The notes under the pieces were generated by a model. That model did no database searches and was not told where the DNA came from. It worked only from the letters and a program-made list of their open reading frames with translations. Below are positions 53,701-58,646 of a stretch of DNA of 64,000 bases, one piece after another (positions within the stretch are counted from its first letter, which is position 1; each line of letters starts with the position of its first letter). The stretch is from Erythrocercus mccallii (taxonomy: Eukaryota > Chordata > Aves > Passeriformes > Dicruridae), in assembly GCA_013397435.1 (NCBI GenBank), contig VZRG01000732.1, positions 196,799 to 260,798 on the forward strand, in the 5' to 3' direction. Position numbers and translations under genes: made by a program.

Positions 53701-55836
53701 TTTGCATGGTTTTGATACTGAATCATTAAAATGTTGAATTAATTTTCTTTCTCCAGTTGTCAGCCTCCAGCGATCTCATTAGCAACTTGCCCAAGAGCCA
53801 GGTCCAGTCCCCTGGACCTTTGTTTGCTGGACTGGGGCCTTTTCATTGGAACAGATGGGGAAATTTTGTCTAAGCAGGGCTGTGCTGTCCAGATAGCCAA
53901 ATGGTTAGGCCATGTTTTATGTTGTAGAGGAAATAAAGTATACTGGGAGGGAAAACAATTTCTTAAAAGGGAGACATAATTGAGTTATAAACATCTAATT
54001 GAAAATTAAGGGGGAAAGCTTTCTAGTGTGTGTGCCTTTTGTGGTCTGTGTGAGTGAGGACAGAGTAAAGTGCTTAAAGATCTTGTCACTTTGTGGCCTC
54101 CCGCTCTGATTGATGTTGCTGTATCTCTTCTGGCTAACAGTGTTATTAGCAGAGTATCATAGCAGCAACATCTGTCACCAGCAAAATGCTAGTGGAGAGA
54201 ATTGAGGCTCAAAATCATCAATTTTCTAAATAAAGATTAGAGGGTGTTTGAGCTGGTTTTGTCTGGTTGAGGAAGGAGAGTTATGACACCAGTCCCTGAA
54301 GTCTAAGCATCAGATTTTATCAATGTTGAGTCCCTATTATGCTGGAATTAAATAGGAGAAAACATTGCCTTGCCTTTTTTTTTGGTGTCCCTAATATGTT
54401 TTTTCAAAGTGAAATTGAAATGTGTTTCAATCTTGCATTGTGACAGTTTTTCCTCAGTGTTAACAGCTGTAAGACTTAATACAAATTTTACTTATTGTAC
54501 CAGTATTTGATGAAATATTCAACAGTGTATTTTCAGATATAGATTTTCAAATACACTTGCTTAAAATTTTTGTATTAAATATTACTAAACTGTACATTTT
54601 TAGTGCATGGATTTTGATAAATAGATAAACTGGGATGAAATTATCTTTTTGAAATAAAATATTTACAATATTTTATTCTAATTCTCTATTTTAGGGAAAG
54701 CCAGGACAGAAAGGTTATGTAGGTGATCCAGGACCAGAAGGTTTAAAGGTAAGTGATGGTTTTATGTATGAAATAGAACGTATTTTGAATAAAGTTATGC
54801 ACAGCTATTTACAGTGACATACCAGTGGAAGGATATGAGCCCACATGCTTCCAAAGAATGTAAATGTGTATCATACTGATGATTCTGCTTTCTTGCAAGA
54901 CCCCATTTTGAAAAAGGAGAAAATTGTGCAGCTCTAGGAGACAGGGATGTGTGAGCAAAGACTACACCTGCTAAAATGAGATCGAACAGCCTGGGAATGT
55001 GAGGGTACCTGAACCGGGGGCAACAAGGGACTCAGGGCACTTCCTACACTGGCAGGATTTTGGAATTGTGAATGGGGATGAGATGAAATACTGCAGCTCC
55101 AAAGAAGAGCTTGTGGCTGCAGAATTTCCCTGTGCTGATCTGCAATCTGCATAAACAGTATGCAAATAACTGTTCATCAGTTATTAGGTAACTGAGATTA
55201 TACTCGCAGCCAGATAATCAATAGTGCTTATACACCCAGCTTCCACCCATGAAATACACAGCAAAATATTCCAGTTGTATAACGATGTTATTTTGGAGAA
55301 CAGAATTATTAATACTTAATGATGATTTCAAGATTTTGGGGGAAGGGGGAGAAGTTTGTTAAAATGTTATTCAAATGTCAATTTTCCTAATATTTCATAA
55401 CAAAATTACTGTTATCAATAAAGTGCACAGGCAACATTTACCTTTGAAGCAGTTGTGAAATAGTAAAGGTAATTTGCTGAAATAAAGCTATAAATTAAAA
55501 AAAGAATAATTAATTTATAGTATTTGCTGACCTAATGTGTTTCGTGAGCACTTAATTGATAGTTTTTAGTTTTCCACACAAACCCTGAATAGCTTACATT
55601 ATTTTACCAAGTCAAAATTAGCCACTGACAAAAATTGTTTTGGTTACTTAATTTTAGCTTTTAAAGTTTTAATTGGCAGATGTAATTTAGAAAATAAAGA
55701 GGCTCCTAGGAAAACACAGGACTTTAATACACACATATGAAAGAAATTACTTTTCTAGTGAACTACATCATCTGTTTTCTACATTTAACAGGGAGAACAA
55801 GGAGACCAAGGAAACCTTGGAAAAACTGGTGAAGCA
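5686..55836 (+). CDS. COL24A1: Collagen type XXIV alpha 1, internal part of the triple helix (21 exons, both ends outside the window)
   Basis: The 21 exons listed separately join into 1071 nt encoding 357 residues of near-perfect Gly-X-Y repeat. This is a secreted minor fibrillar collagen chain that should trimerise and co-assemble into extracellular matrix fibrils; type XXIV is known from developing bone and cornea. Seen: every exon is 54 or 45 bp, phase 0, starts with a Gly codon and is bounded by AG and GT. The signal peptide, N-terminal laminin-G-like domain and C-propeptide are not in the window. Type XXIV is chosen from a Ser-Pro-Gly-Arg helix imperfection shared with the XXIV/XXVII clade, from remembered resemblance to type XXIV (for example the stretch GFIGPPGVAGQPGPEGER), and from long AT-rich introns. 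COL27A1 is the main alternative. Fibrillar collagen identity is near certain; the symbol is about 85 percent sure. Confidence 0.87.
5740..8910 (+). other. COL24A1: COL24A1 intron, 3171 bp
   Basis: Contains a locally GC-richer patch at about 6270-6420 with scattered CpGs and a T run near 8472-8486. Overlapping open frames on both strands at 6003-6945 have no domain or consistent codon signal. No other structure was recognised. Confidence 0.75.
8911..8964 (+). CDS. COL24A1: COL24A1 exon (54 bp), helix segment 2
   Basis: Encodes GIPGPHGNPGLPGLPGPK, six perfect triplets. The acceptor is a T-rich tract ending in TTAATAG and the donor is GTGAGT. Corresponds to COL1A1 exon 10. It contains three GLP/GIP-type triplets whose Y-position prolines would be hydroxylation candidates, and one His in the Y position. 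Confidence 0.95.
8965..10971 (+). other. COL24A1: COL24A1 intron, 2007 bp
   Basis: Holds a purine-rich stretch at about 9316-9344 and a pure A/T tract at 10012-10050. No exon, RNA gene or mobile element was recognised. Confidence 0.75.
10012..10050. repeat. A/T-only low-complexity tract
   Basis: About 39 bp made only of A and T, ending in an alternating TATA stretch of roughly 15 bp. Such tracts are length-variable and can confuse read alignment; no function is indicated. Confidence 0.8.
10972..11025 (+). CDS. COL24A1: COL24A1 exon (54 bp) with the helix imperfection and a Cys
   Basis: Encodes GPKGDPGFSPGRAKCGEK. The length stays at 18 residues, but Gly is missing at two expected positions: residue 10 is Pro (10999-11001) and residue 13 is Ala (11008-11010). 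A Cys follows at residue 15 (11014-11016). Acceptor is CAACAG and donor GTAATA. From memory, COL27A1 has a similar imperfection with a Leu-Ser-Pro-Gly-Lys core, so this looks like the conserved clade hallmark rather than a sequencing error. The exon aligns with COL1A1 exon 11, which carries the helix-87 cross-link motif KGHR at the same place. Confidence 0.94.
11026..13087 (+). other. COL24A1: COL24A1 intron, 2062 bp
   Basis: AT-rich unique sequence. Open frames around 12036-12707 overlap on both strands and look like chance frames. Nothing else was recognised. Confidence 0.75.
13088..13141 (+). CDS. COL24A1: COL24A1 exon (54 bp), helix segment 4
   Basis: Encodes GDPGPMGFPGPPGIKGQK, six perfect triplets. 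The acceptor ends in TGTATAG and the donor is GTAAGA. Together with the end of the previous exon it restores uninterrupted helix (KGDPGPMG). The GPMGFP stretch resembles the GVMGFO motif used by VWF, SPARC and discoidin-domain receptors in collagens I-III, although it is not at the equivalent helix position. Codons are GC-richer than those of most neighbouring exons. Confidence 0.95.
13142..17485 (+). other. COL24A1: COL24A1 intron, 4344 bp, with minisatellite
   Basis: Contains the 23-bp tandem array at 15028-15140, described separately. The rest is AT-rich with no exon or recognisable transposon. Confidence 0.75.
15028..15140. repeat. 23-bp minisatellite, about 4.9 copies
   Basis: The unit begins GTTTCAACCTGAGAAGGTCT and is followed by CTT (23 bp). 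Copies start at 15028, 15051, 15074, 15097 and 15120. The first four are identical; the fifth has one visible change (T to G) and runs into unique sequence after CTC. Near-perfect identity points to recent expansion or ongoing homogenisation, so copy number is probably variable between individuals. Confidence 0.95.
17486..17530 (+). CDS. COL24A1: COL24A1 exon (45 bp), helix segment 5
   Basis: Encodes GLKGYPGLQGPRGEQ, five perfect triplets. The acceptor is CTCTACCTGCAG and the donor CAG|GTAAGG. This is the first 45-bp exon in the window and anchors the size alignment to COL1A1 exon 13. With the previous exon it forms a Lys-rich run (IKGQKGLKG) that could carry hydroxylysine glycosylation or cross-links. 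Confidence 0.95.
17531..18634 (+). other. COL24A1: COL24A1 intron, 1104 bp
   Basis: AT-rich with a short A run near 18197-18208 and a strong pyrimidine tract before the acceptor. Nothing else was recognised. Confidence 0.75.
18635..18688 (+). CDS. COL24A1: COL24A1 exon (54 bp), helix segment 6, weak donor
   Basis: Encodes GIPGMAGSIGAVGYPGRQ, six perfect triplets. A long pyrimidine tract precedes the acceptor TTAG. The donor CAG|GTGCAG is weak at positions +3 to +5 compared with the GTAAGT/GTGAGT used by most exons here. The middle (MAGSIGAVG) has no proline, so this is a locally loose helix segment. A longer open frame overlaps the exon in a different reading frame and is a shadow. Confidence 0.94.
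18689..19859 (+). other. COL24A1: COL24A1 intron, 1171 bp
   Basis: AT-rich unique sequence without a recognisable exon, RNA gene or repeat. Confidence 0.75.
19860..19904 (+). CDS. COL24A1: COL24A1 exon (45 bp), helix segment 7
   Basis: Encodes GLAGPEGNPGPKGVR, five perfect triplets. The acceptor is CTTTTTGTAACAG and the donor AGA|GTAAGT. Corresponds to COL1A1 exon 15. It joins directly in frame to the next exon, giving KGVRGFIGPPG. Confidence 0.95.
19905..21979 (+). other. COL24A1: COL24A1 intron, 2075 bp, with a G/T tract
   Basis: Contains a strongly strand-asymmetric G/T-rich region at about 20401-20620. A 135-codon open frame there (20405-20812) is a by-product of the missing A/C-rich stop contexts and is not a credible gene. 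Confidence 0.75.
20508..20578 (+). repeat. C-free G/T-rich low-complexity tract
   Basis: About 71 consecutive bases contain no C on the + strand, with runs of G and T of up to seven and only a few A. The bias extends more weakly on both sides. Possible sources are a decayed simple repeat or a transcription-linked skew. Confidence 0.8.
21980..22033 (+). CDS. COL24A1: COL24A1 exon (54 bp), helix segment 8
   Basis: Encodes GFIGPPGVAGQPGPEGER, six perfect triplets. The acceptor is ACATTTTTAG and the donor AGG|GTAGGC. This peptide agrees with what I remember of human collagen alpha1(XXIV) and is one of the main reasons for the gene name. The terminal GER followed by GIP is a GER triplet but lacks the GFO or GLO context of a classical integrin site. 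Confidence 0.95.
22034..22709 (+). other. COL24A1: COL24A1 intron, 676 bp
   Basis: Short AT-rich intron with a T run near 22598-22607. No other feature was recognised. Confidence 0.75.
22710..22754 (+). CDS. COL24A1: COL24A1 exon (45 bp), helix segment 9, strongly basic
   Basis: Encodes GIPGLRGKRGPKGRQ, five perfect triplets with six basic residues in fifteen positions. Acceptor TTTTTCAG and donor CAG|GTAAAG. The basic patch (LRGKRGPKGR) is the most positively charged point of the visible helix and is a candidate heparin or proteoglycan contact; that role is inference. With the next exon it equals the fused 99-bp COL1A1 exon 17. Confidence 0.95.
22755..27772 (+). other. COL24A1: COL24A1 intron, 5018 bp
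   Basis: Large AT-rich intron. The only marked structure is the C-rich block at 26920-26969. No exon is missing here, because the flanking exons give the 45+54 pair expected from the fibrillar exon series. Confidence 0.75.
26920..26969. repeat. C-rich tract (G-quadruplex potential on the - strand)
   Basis: A 50-bp block is almost purely C with some A and T, and is followed by A-rich sequence. Between 26932 and 26960 there are five C runs of at least three, two of them six long, so the complementary strand has closely spaced G runs that fit a G-quadruplex pattern. It stands out in an otherwise AT-rich intron. Confidence 0.8.
27773..27826 (+). CDS. COL24A1: COL24A1 exon (54 bp) with a Val where Gly is expected
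   Basis: Encodes GFPGDFVNRGPPGPDGSP. Five of six triplets start with Gly, but the third starts with Val (codon GTA, 27791-27793), giving GDF-VNR-GPP. The frame, exon length (18 residues) and splice sites (CTGCTTTAG and GTAAGT) are intact, so this is a substitution and not a frameshift. I remember Gly at this place in human types XXIV and XXVII. GTA differs from the Gly codon GGA by one base. The position equals about type I helix residue 199. Confidence 0.94.
27827..30288 (+). other. COL24A1: COL24A1 intron, 2462 bp
   Basis: Contains a GC-richer patch at about 29100-29310 with overlapping open frames on both strands (up to 111 codons). These have no recognisable domain. No collagen exon is present. 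Confidence 0.75.
30289..30333 (+). CDS. COL24A1: COL24A1 exon (45 bp), helix segment 11
   Basis: Encodes GIVGGVGPPGFPGLR, five perfect triplets with one Gly in an X position (GGV). The acceptor is CTTTCTTTAAAG, an AAG acceptor with a good pyrimidine tract, and the donor is AGA|GTGAGT. Corresponds to the stand-alone 45-bp COL1A1 exon 18. Confidence 0.95.
30334..34260 (+). other. COL24A1: COL24A1 intron, 3927 bp
   Basis: AT-rich. It contains an uninterrupted 36-nt pyrimidine run at 33762-33797 that is not followed by a collagen exon, so it is a decoy polypyrimidine tract or decayed poly-A tail. Several chance open frames occur at 31561-32472. Confidence 0.75.
33762..33797. repeat. 36-nt pure pyrimidine tract
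   Basis: Only T and C for 36 bases, mostly T. On the minus strand it reads as an A-rich purine run, which could be the tail of an unrecognised old retroposon; no element body was identified next to it. Confidence 0.8.
34261..34314 (+). CDS. COL24A1: COL24A1 exon (54 bp), helix segment 12, short intron follows
   Basis: Encodes GDIGPAGPSGPSGIPGPA, six perfect triplets with no basic residue and two GPS repeats. The acceptor is CTTGCTGTTTGATAG. The donor GCG|GTATGG departs from consensus on both sides of the junction. It is separated from the next exon by only 91 bp, the shortest intron in the window. Confidence 0.94.
34315..34405 (+). other. COL24A1: COL24A1 intron, 91 bp (shortest)
   Basis: Starts with GTATGG, ends with TTTTAACAG, and carries a second acceptor-like CCCACAG about 24 bp in. 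It has no stop codon in the incoming collagen frame over its 30 codons. Since 91 is not a multiple of three, retention would shift the frame and reach TGA within the next exon. Confidence 0.9.
34406..34450 (+). CDS. COL24A1: COL24A1 exon (45 bp), helix segment 13
   Basis: Encodes GFLGSVGQPGMKGDK, five perfect triplets. The acceptor is TTTTCTTTATTTTAACAG (strong) and the donor AAG|GTGATT (weak at +4 to +6). With the previous exon it equals the fused 99-bp COL1A1 exon 19. It is poor in proline, with a single Pro in fifteen residues. Confidence 0.94.
34451..34845 (+). other. COL24A1: COL24A1 intron, 395 bp
   Basis: Short AT-rich intron with no feature beyond its splice sites. Confidence 0.8.
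34846..34899 (+). CDS. COL24A1: COL24A1 exon (54 bp), helix segment 14, acidic
   Basis: Encodes GEHGLAGESGDQGYPGDK, six perfect triplets and only one proline. It carries four acidic residues (Glu, Glu, Asp, Asp) against a single Lys. The acceptor ATGTTGTTTAG has a mediocre pyrimidine tract; the donor AAG|GTAAGT is strong. It corresponds to COL1A1 exon 20. Confidence 0.95.
34900..35527 (+). other. COL24A1: COL24A1 intron, 628 bp
   Basis: Short intron with a good pyrimidine tract at its 3' end. Nothing else was recognised. Confidence 0.8.
35528..35581 (+). CDS. COL24A1: COL24A1 exon (54 bp), helix segment 15
   Basis: Encodes GALGLPGPPGIRGKIGPP, six perfect triplets. The acceptor is TTTCTTTTTTCAG and the donor CCA|GTAAGT. 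The frame is open upstream to a chance Met and reads some 30 codons past the donor before a stop. This and the next exon together equal the fused 108-bp COL1A1 exon 21. Confidence 0.95.
35582..37275 (+). other. COL24A1: COL24A1 intron, 1694 bp
   Basis: Contains an ATACAT-like degenerate short tandem tract at about 36872-36910. No exon or RNA gene was recognised. Confidence 0.75.
36872..36910. repeat. Degenerate ATACAT-type microsatellite
   Basis: Repeated ATACAT/ATACATA units with small variations over about 39 bp. Probably length-variable; no function is indicated. Confidence 0.7.
37276..37329 (+). CDS. COL24A1: COL24A1 exon (54 bp), helix segment 16
   Basis: Encodes GKIGEPGPRGPLGPQGPE, six perfect triplets, Pro-rich. 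The acceptor is a run of T followed by TTAAG (an AAG acceptor) and the donor is GAG|GTAGGA. The GKIG start repeats the GKIG near the end of the previous exon, suggesting similar neighbouring units. Confidence 0.95.
37330..44075 (+). other. COL24A1: COL24A1 intron, 6746 bp (largest complete intron)
   Basis: Includes a 16-bp tandem duplication at 37393-37424, GC-richer patches near 39540-39950 and 41050-41200, and a 12-T run at 43313-43324. Open frames of up to 163 codons (39492-39983, minus strand) show no domain. No collagen exon is missing, since the neighbours follow the expected series. Confidence 0.75.
37393..37424. repeat. Two-copy 16-bp tandem duplication
   Basis: The unit TTTGCTTTATAAAAGG occurs twice in a row, with the last base changed in the second copy. 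It looks like a simple replication-slippage duplication. Confidence 0.9.
44076..44129 (+). CDS. COL24A1: COL24A1 exon (54 bp), helix segment 17
   Basis: Encodes GFPGDIGVPGLNGPEGPK, six perfect triplets. The acceptor is TGATTTCTTTAG and the donor AAG|GTAAGA. It lies after the largest intron in the window (6746 bp). GFPGDIG parallels GFPGDF in the exon at 27773-27826 and keeps Gly where that exon has Val, which shows the usual form of this unit. Confidence 0.95.
44130..48510 (+). other. COL24A1: COL24A1 intron, 4381 bp
   Basis: AT-rich. A 134-codon open frame at 47507-47911 has no recognisable domain. A short direct repeat (GGAAAGGGCT twice) lies near 44174-44205. Nothing else was recognised. 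Confidence 0.75.
48511..48564 (+). CDS. COL24A1: COL24A1 exon (54 bp), helix segment 18
   Basis: Encodes GALGDRGPPGPQGPKGVE, six perfect triplets. The acceptor is TTGTTTGGATGTTTAG, interrupted by purines, and the donor is GAG|GTAAGA. With the next exon it equals the fused 99-bp COL1A1 exon 23. Confidence 0.95.
48565..49273 (+). other. COL24A1: COL24A1 intron, 709 bp
   Basis: Short intron with an A/T-rich region at about 48955-49025. No other feature. Confidence 0.8.
49274..49318 (+). CDS. COL24A1: COL24A1 exon (45 bp), helix segment 19
   Basis: Encodes GEVGPAGPIGGVGPR, five perfect triplets with Gly in one X position (GGV), like the exon at 30289-30333. The acceptor is GATTTCTTTTAG and the donor AGA|GTAAGT. 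Confidence 0.95.
49319..54694 (+). other. COL24A1: COL24A1 intron, 5376 bp
   Basis: Contains an A/C-rich stretch at about 50157-50205, an A run at 52111-52122, a T-rich run at 52300-52324 and a short hairpin at 51327-51352. A false exon-like start occurs at 50860 (see rejected items). No genuine collagen exon was found. Confidence 0.75.
51327..51352. other. Short inverted repeat (9-bp arms)
   Basis: CTGTCAGCT and AGCTGACAG are perfect reverse complements separated by 8 bases. Too short and isolated to call a functional RNA; recorded as a structure only. Confidence 0.6.
54695..54748 (+). CDS. COL24A1: COL24A1 exon (54 bp), helix segment 20
   Basis: Encodes GKPGQKGYVGDPGPEGLK, six perfect triplets. 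The acceptor is TCTCTATTTTAG and the donor AAG|GTAAGT. Apart from Val for Ala at residue 9 and Asp for Glu at residue 11, the peptide agrees with what I remember of human type XXIV, which supports the gene name. Corresponds to COL1A1 exon 24. Confidence 0.95.
54749..55791 (+). other. COL24A1: COL24A1 intron, 1043 bp
   Basis: AT-rich, particularly from about 55480 onward. A chance minus-strand open frame at 54934-55177 has no domain. Nothing else was recognised. Confidence 0.75.
55792..55836 (+). CDS. COL24A1: COL24A1 exon (45 bp), helix segment 21, last in window
   Basis: Encodes GEQGDQGNLGKTGEA, five perfect triplets with no proline at all, the least stable segment by composition. The acceptor is TTTTCTACATTTAACAG and the donor GCA|GTAAGC. 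By the exon-size series it is the first half of the fused 99-bp COL1A1 exon 25, so the next exon, beyond position 64000, should be 54 bp. Confidence 0.95.
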
Positions 55837-56189
55837 GTAAGCTTGAATTCTCTTTCTGGTTTAATTTTTAATTCTGTTTTATTTGAGAGAGAATGAATAC
55901 TTTGTTGCAGACATTGTCTGATGAAGCTTGCCTGTATTTAAAGCTGTAGTATGTCAGTTACACCTTTGTAGTCTTTGAGATTGATACTATTTAAAGAAAT
56001 TTCCCATTTAATGCATTTTCCAAAATTAACTCTGCTTTTCTTCCAATATCTTGTGTGAATATTGAAAGTGGTTGTAGGGGTTTTCCAAGGCACATCCATG
56101 TAAGTGAACAAGTGATCCTTTTCCAGTTAAATCATTTGAGAGGCTACATTTAGCCTGAGATGTATTTTGCAAGCTTGTTCTGTCTACGC

Positions 56190-56840
56190 TGCATGAAATC
56201 ACAGTGCTCAAGGTGATCTTGTGGTGACATGTAGTCCATCCTCTTCCTAGGCAGGATCTACTGTCTTTACATAGTTTGACAAATATTTGTCTAACCAGTT
56301 ATTTAAAAGGTCCAAGACCAGGGCTTCTCTATTTTTAAAAAGTTCTTCCAGTTGTGTAACCTGATTCCTTTCTGCTGGAAACAGCATTTTACATATGGTG
56401 GTTGTTATTCTGTGCCTCTTTAATTCTTTCTTGTCAGGCTTAACAGTCCCTATTCAATTAGCCTGTCATGTTTTTGAGATAATTTAAGTCACATTCTAAC
56501 TCCCCTGTAGCCTGTTTCCAATTCATCCAAACATCTGTGACTCCAGCGTACTGCCCAAACTGCTAATACTGAGAGAAAGGAAACATTGCTTCTTACAAGC
56601 CTACTTCTTACATAGATGTGCTCATTTTCACAGTAGTGTGTTGTTATTCAGTTTGAGAGCCACAGTCTCCCATCCTTTGTTTTTTTGAAGGTCTTATCTC
56701 TCTCGCTTCTTCCACTGTAGGTTTTTTTTAGTTGCTAATTGTCACTGAAACATACCACTTCGCAATTCTCTCTACTTAATTTCATCCCCTGCCCTGTTGT
56801 ACTTTTAACTTTTGTCTGGGATTTATGAGCAGATGTGAGC
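56190..56840 (-). mobile_element. Decayed CR1-like LINE 3' fragment, antisense to the gene
   Basis: Read on the + strand, the block follows the order of the reverse complement of sauropsid CR1 elements as I remember it. A GTAGTCCATCC start like the typical TAGTCCA is followed by a TTGACAAATATTTGTCTAACC-like line, then a CCAATTCATCCAAACATCTGTGA stretch, a TATTCAGTTTGAGAGCCAC stretch and finally TTAATTTCATC. Many substitutions and indels show an old insertion with no coding capacity. The boundaries are approximate. Confidence 0.68.
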
Positions 56841-58623
56841 TTGTTGGCCCATGCTTAGTTACCCAAATGTTGTGTAGAACGTGATTAAACGGATTTTATT
56901 TTTAGAGTTAATGTATTCTGAGGAGAGGTTCCACAGACTGGTTTGGGCTTAGTGCTGTCCTACTCACATAAACTCTGTTCACCTTAGCTGGTGGTCAGAG
57001 TTAGCTCCCCATAGTCTGCAAAATGCAGAGCAGATGTACCTGAGGCAACTGATCAAATGGCTGGTTACTGCAGAAATTTTAAAAACTGCTTGTTGGTCCA
57101 CACCAGTGCCACTGTGCAATTTGGAGATTGTGCTCTGGGGAAGGGGACTGAGAAGTTGGACTCTCAGTCAGTTAAAAGTTTCTGCTTACAAGGAACCAGT
57201 AGTGCCATGACATGCTGTAAGGTCCCTTGAAAAGTCATCCAGCATATCTCTAAGTGTAGCTTTTATTACATGTGAATTCTGTTTTTCAGCCTGTAACATT
57301 TTAGGGAAAATTGGTAGCATTTACTGTGTTGTACAGTGCCACATGCCCCAAAACCCTCAACAAAAGACAAAGCTAGGCTCAATCTTAAGTCATTACATCA
57401 ATAATGGTACATGAAACAGTCACAGAAGTTTCTTACTTAACTTTAACTTTCTGGATTCAACATAAAATCTTTTTCTCCTCAATGAACTGGAATTCAGTGG
57501 ACAAATTTTCCAGAACTCAGATATTTTGTATGAACATAATGTCTTTCACCACTAAAGGAGTTCCATTCTATGTAGTAATTACTAGCTCAAACAATATCAA
57601 TGATGATATGTTGCAGCGATGTTGAATAAAATAATCATACCAGCTAGCTAACTGTAGTGAGTGTCAAGCTGCAAGAATTAAATACTATATTCTATGCCAA
57701 ACAAGGAGATGTTACAGTGTTATAAAGAAAGATAATTATGGCCCATCATTAATTACCATTTTCCACATGTGATATTTGGAGAATTTACATGTGATACAGG
57801 ATGACACACAATACCTGGAAATTGAAATAGTTTCTAAGTTATTGATATATATTTCTTATTTTTATCCTGTGGATTGTAGAATGTCTTCTAATTTATGTAC
57901 ATGTATCTAATCAAGTGTGCTTCACAGGCCTTTGATCTGTTGTTACCTTTGCACTATCTGGCAGCGGAGGATCAGTGCCCACTATGTGATCTTTAAGGGG
58001 ATAATCTGTATTTTGTTGTCATTGAGGCCAGTAGTGAAACACCAAGAGAAGGCACAAGCACACTCAACTCTTAGACTTTTCAAAAGCCCTCTCCTTCACC
58101 TTTTTCACCAATGTAAGCTGTAACAATTAAGCTTTTCCAAAAAGAATTGAAAAGTACTAACAGGAAGAAGATGGTTTTTCTCATATGCATAAAATGCTTT
58201 TCCAGATGTGAGTCCTGATGCAAAATATTCACTTCTGTATGCTTTGGATGCAGGTTTTGCTTCCAGCTTCTCCACTGCTTCTGTTTGTAACAAGTAATTT
58301 CTCTTTCCCTTGGCATGCACATAGAGTATGGATTCTTAATCCACAGATAAATCCACTCCCTGCTATCCAGTATTGGCTCTTCTGCCATGAGGACATCTCT
58401 GGAATCAAACATGCCACACACAGACAAAAAGTTTGAAAAACAGAAGAAAGTTCGTACAACAAAGTACAAGAGCAAAATATAAGTGCTACCAATTGCTGGG
58501 ACAGATTTTGAGATGGAATCCAGAAAAGATCTGGAGTAAGGCATCTGTCCTTGCTGATGGTTTGTGGAGTTTGTGTGCTACCAGGTGCTTGGTCACACTA
58601 AATACAAAGAGGAACTGTACAAA

Positions 58624-58646
58624 TAGTAGTAAAAAATTTACTACTA
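58624..58646. other. Perfect short inverted repeat (10-bp arms, 3-nt loop)
   Basis: TAGTAGTAAA and TTTACTACTA are reverse complements around AAA. It is AT-rich and too short for a microRNA precursor; probably incidental. Confidence 0.7.

Noticed and set aside
5686..55836. COL27A1 as the gene identity
   Set aside because: It shares the helix imperfection, but several exon peptides fit my memory of type XXIV better, and the long AT-rich introns are less expected for COL27A1, which sits on a compact microchromosome in birds. Kept as the main alternative.
58080..58544. 154-codon minus-strand open frame
   Set aside because: Several frames on both strands are open over the same stretch and none shows a domain; likely chance.
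58624..58646. microRNA-type hairpin
   Set aside because: The arms are only 10 bp with a 3-nt loop, far too short for a precursor.
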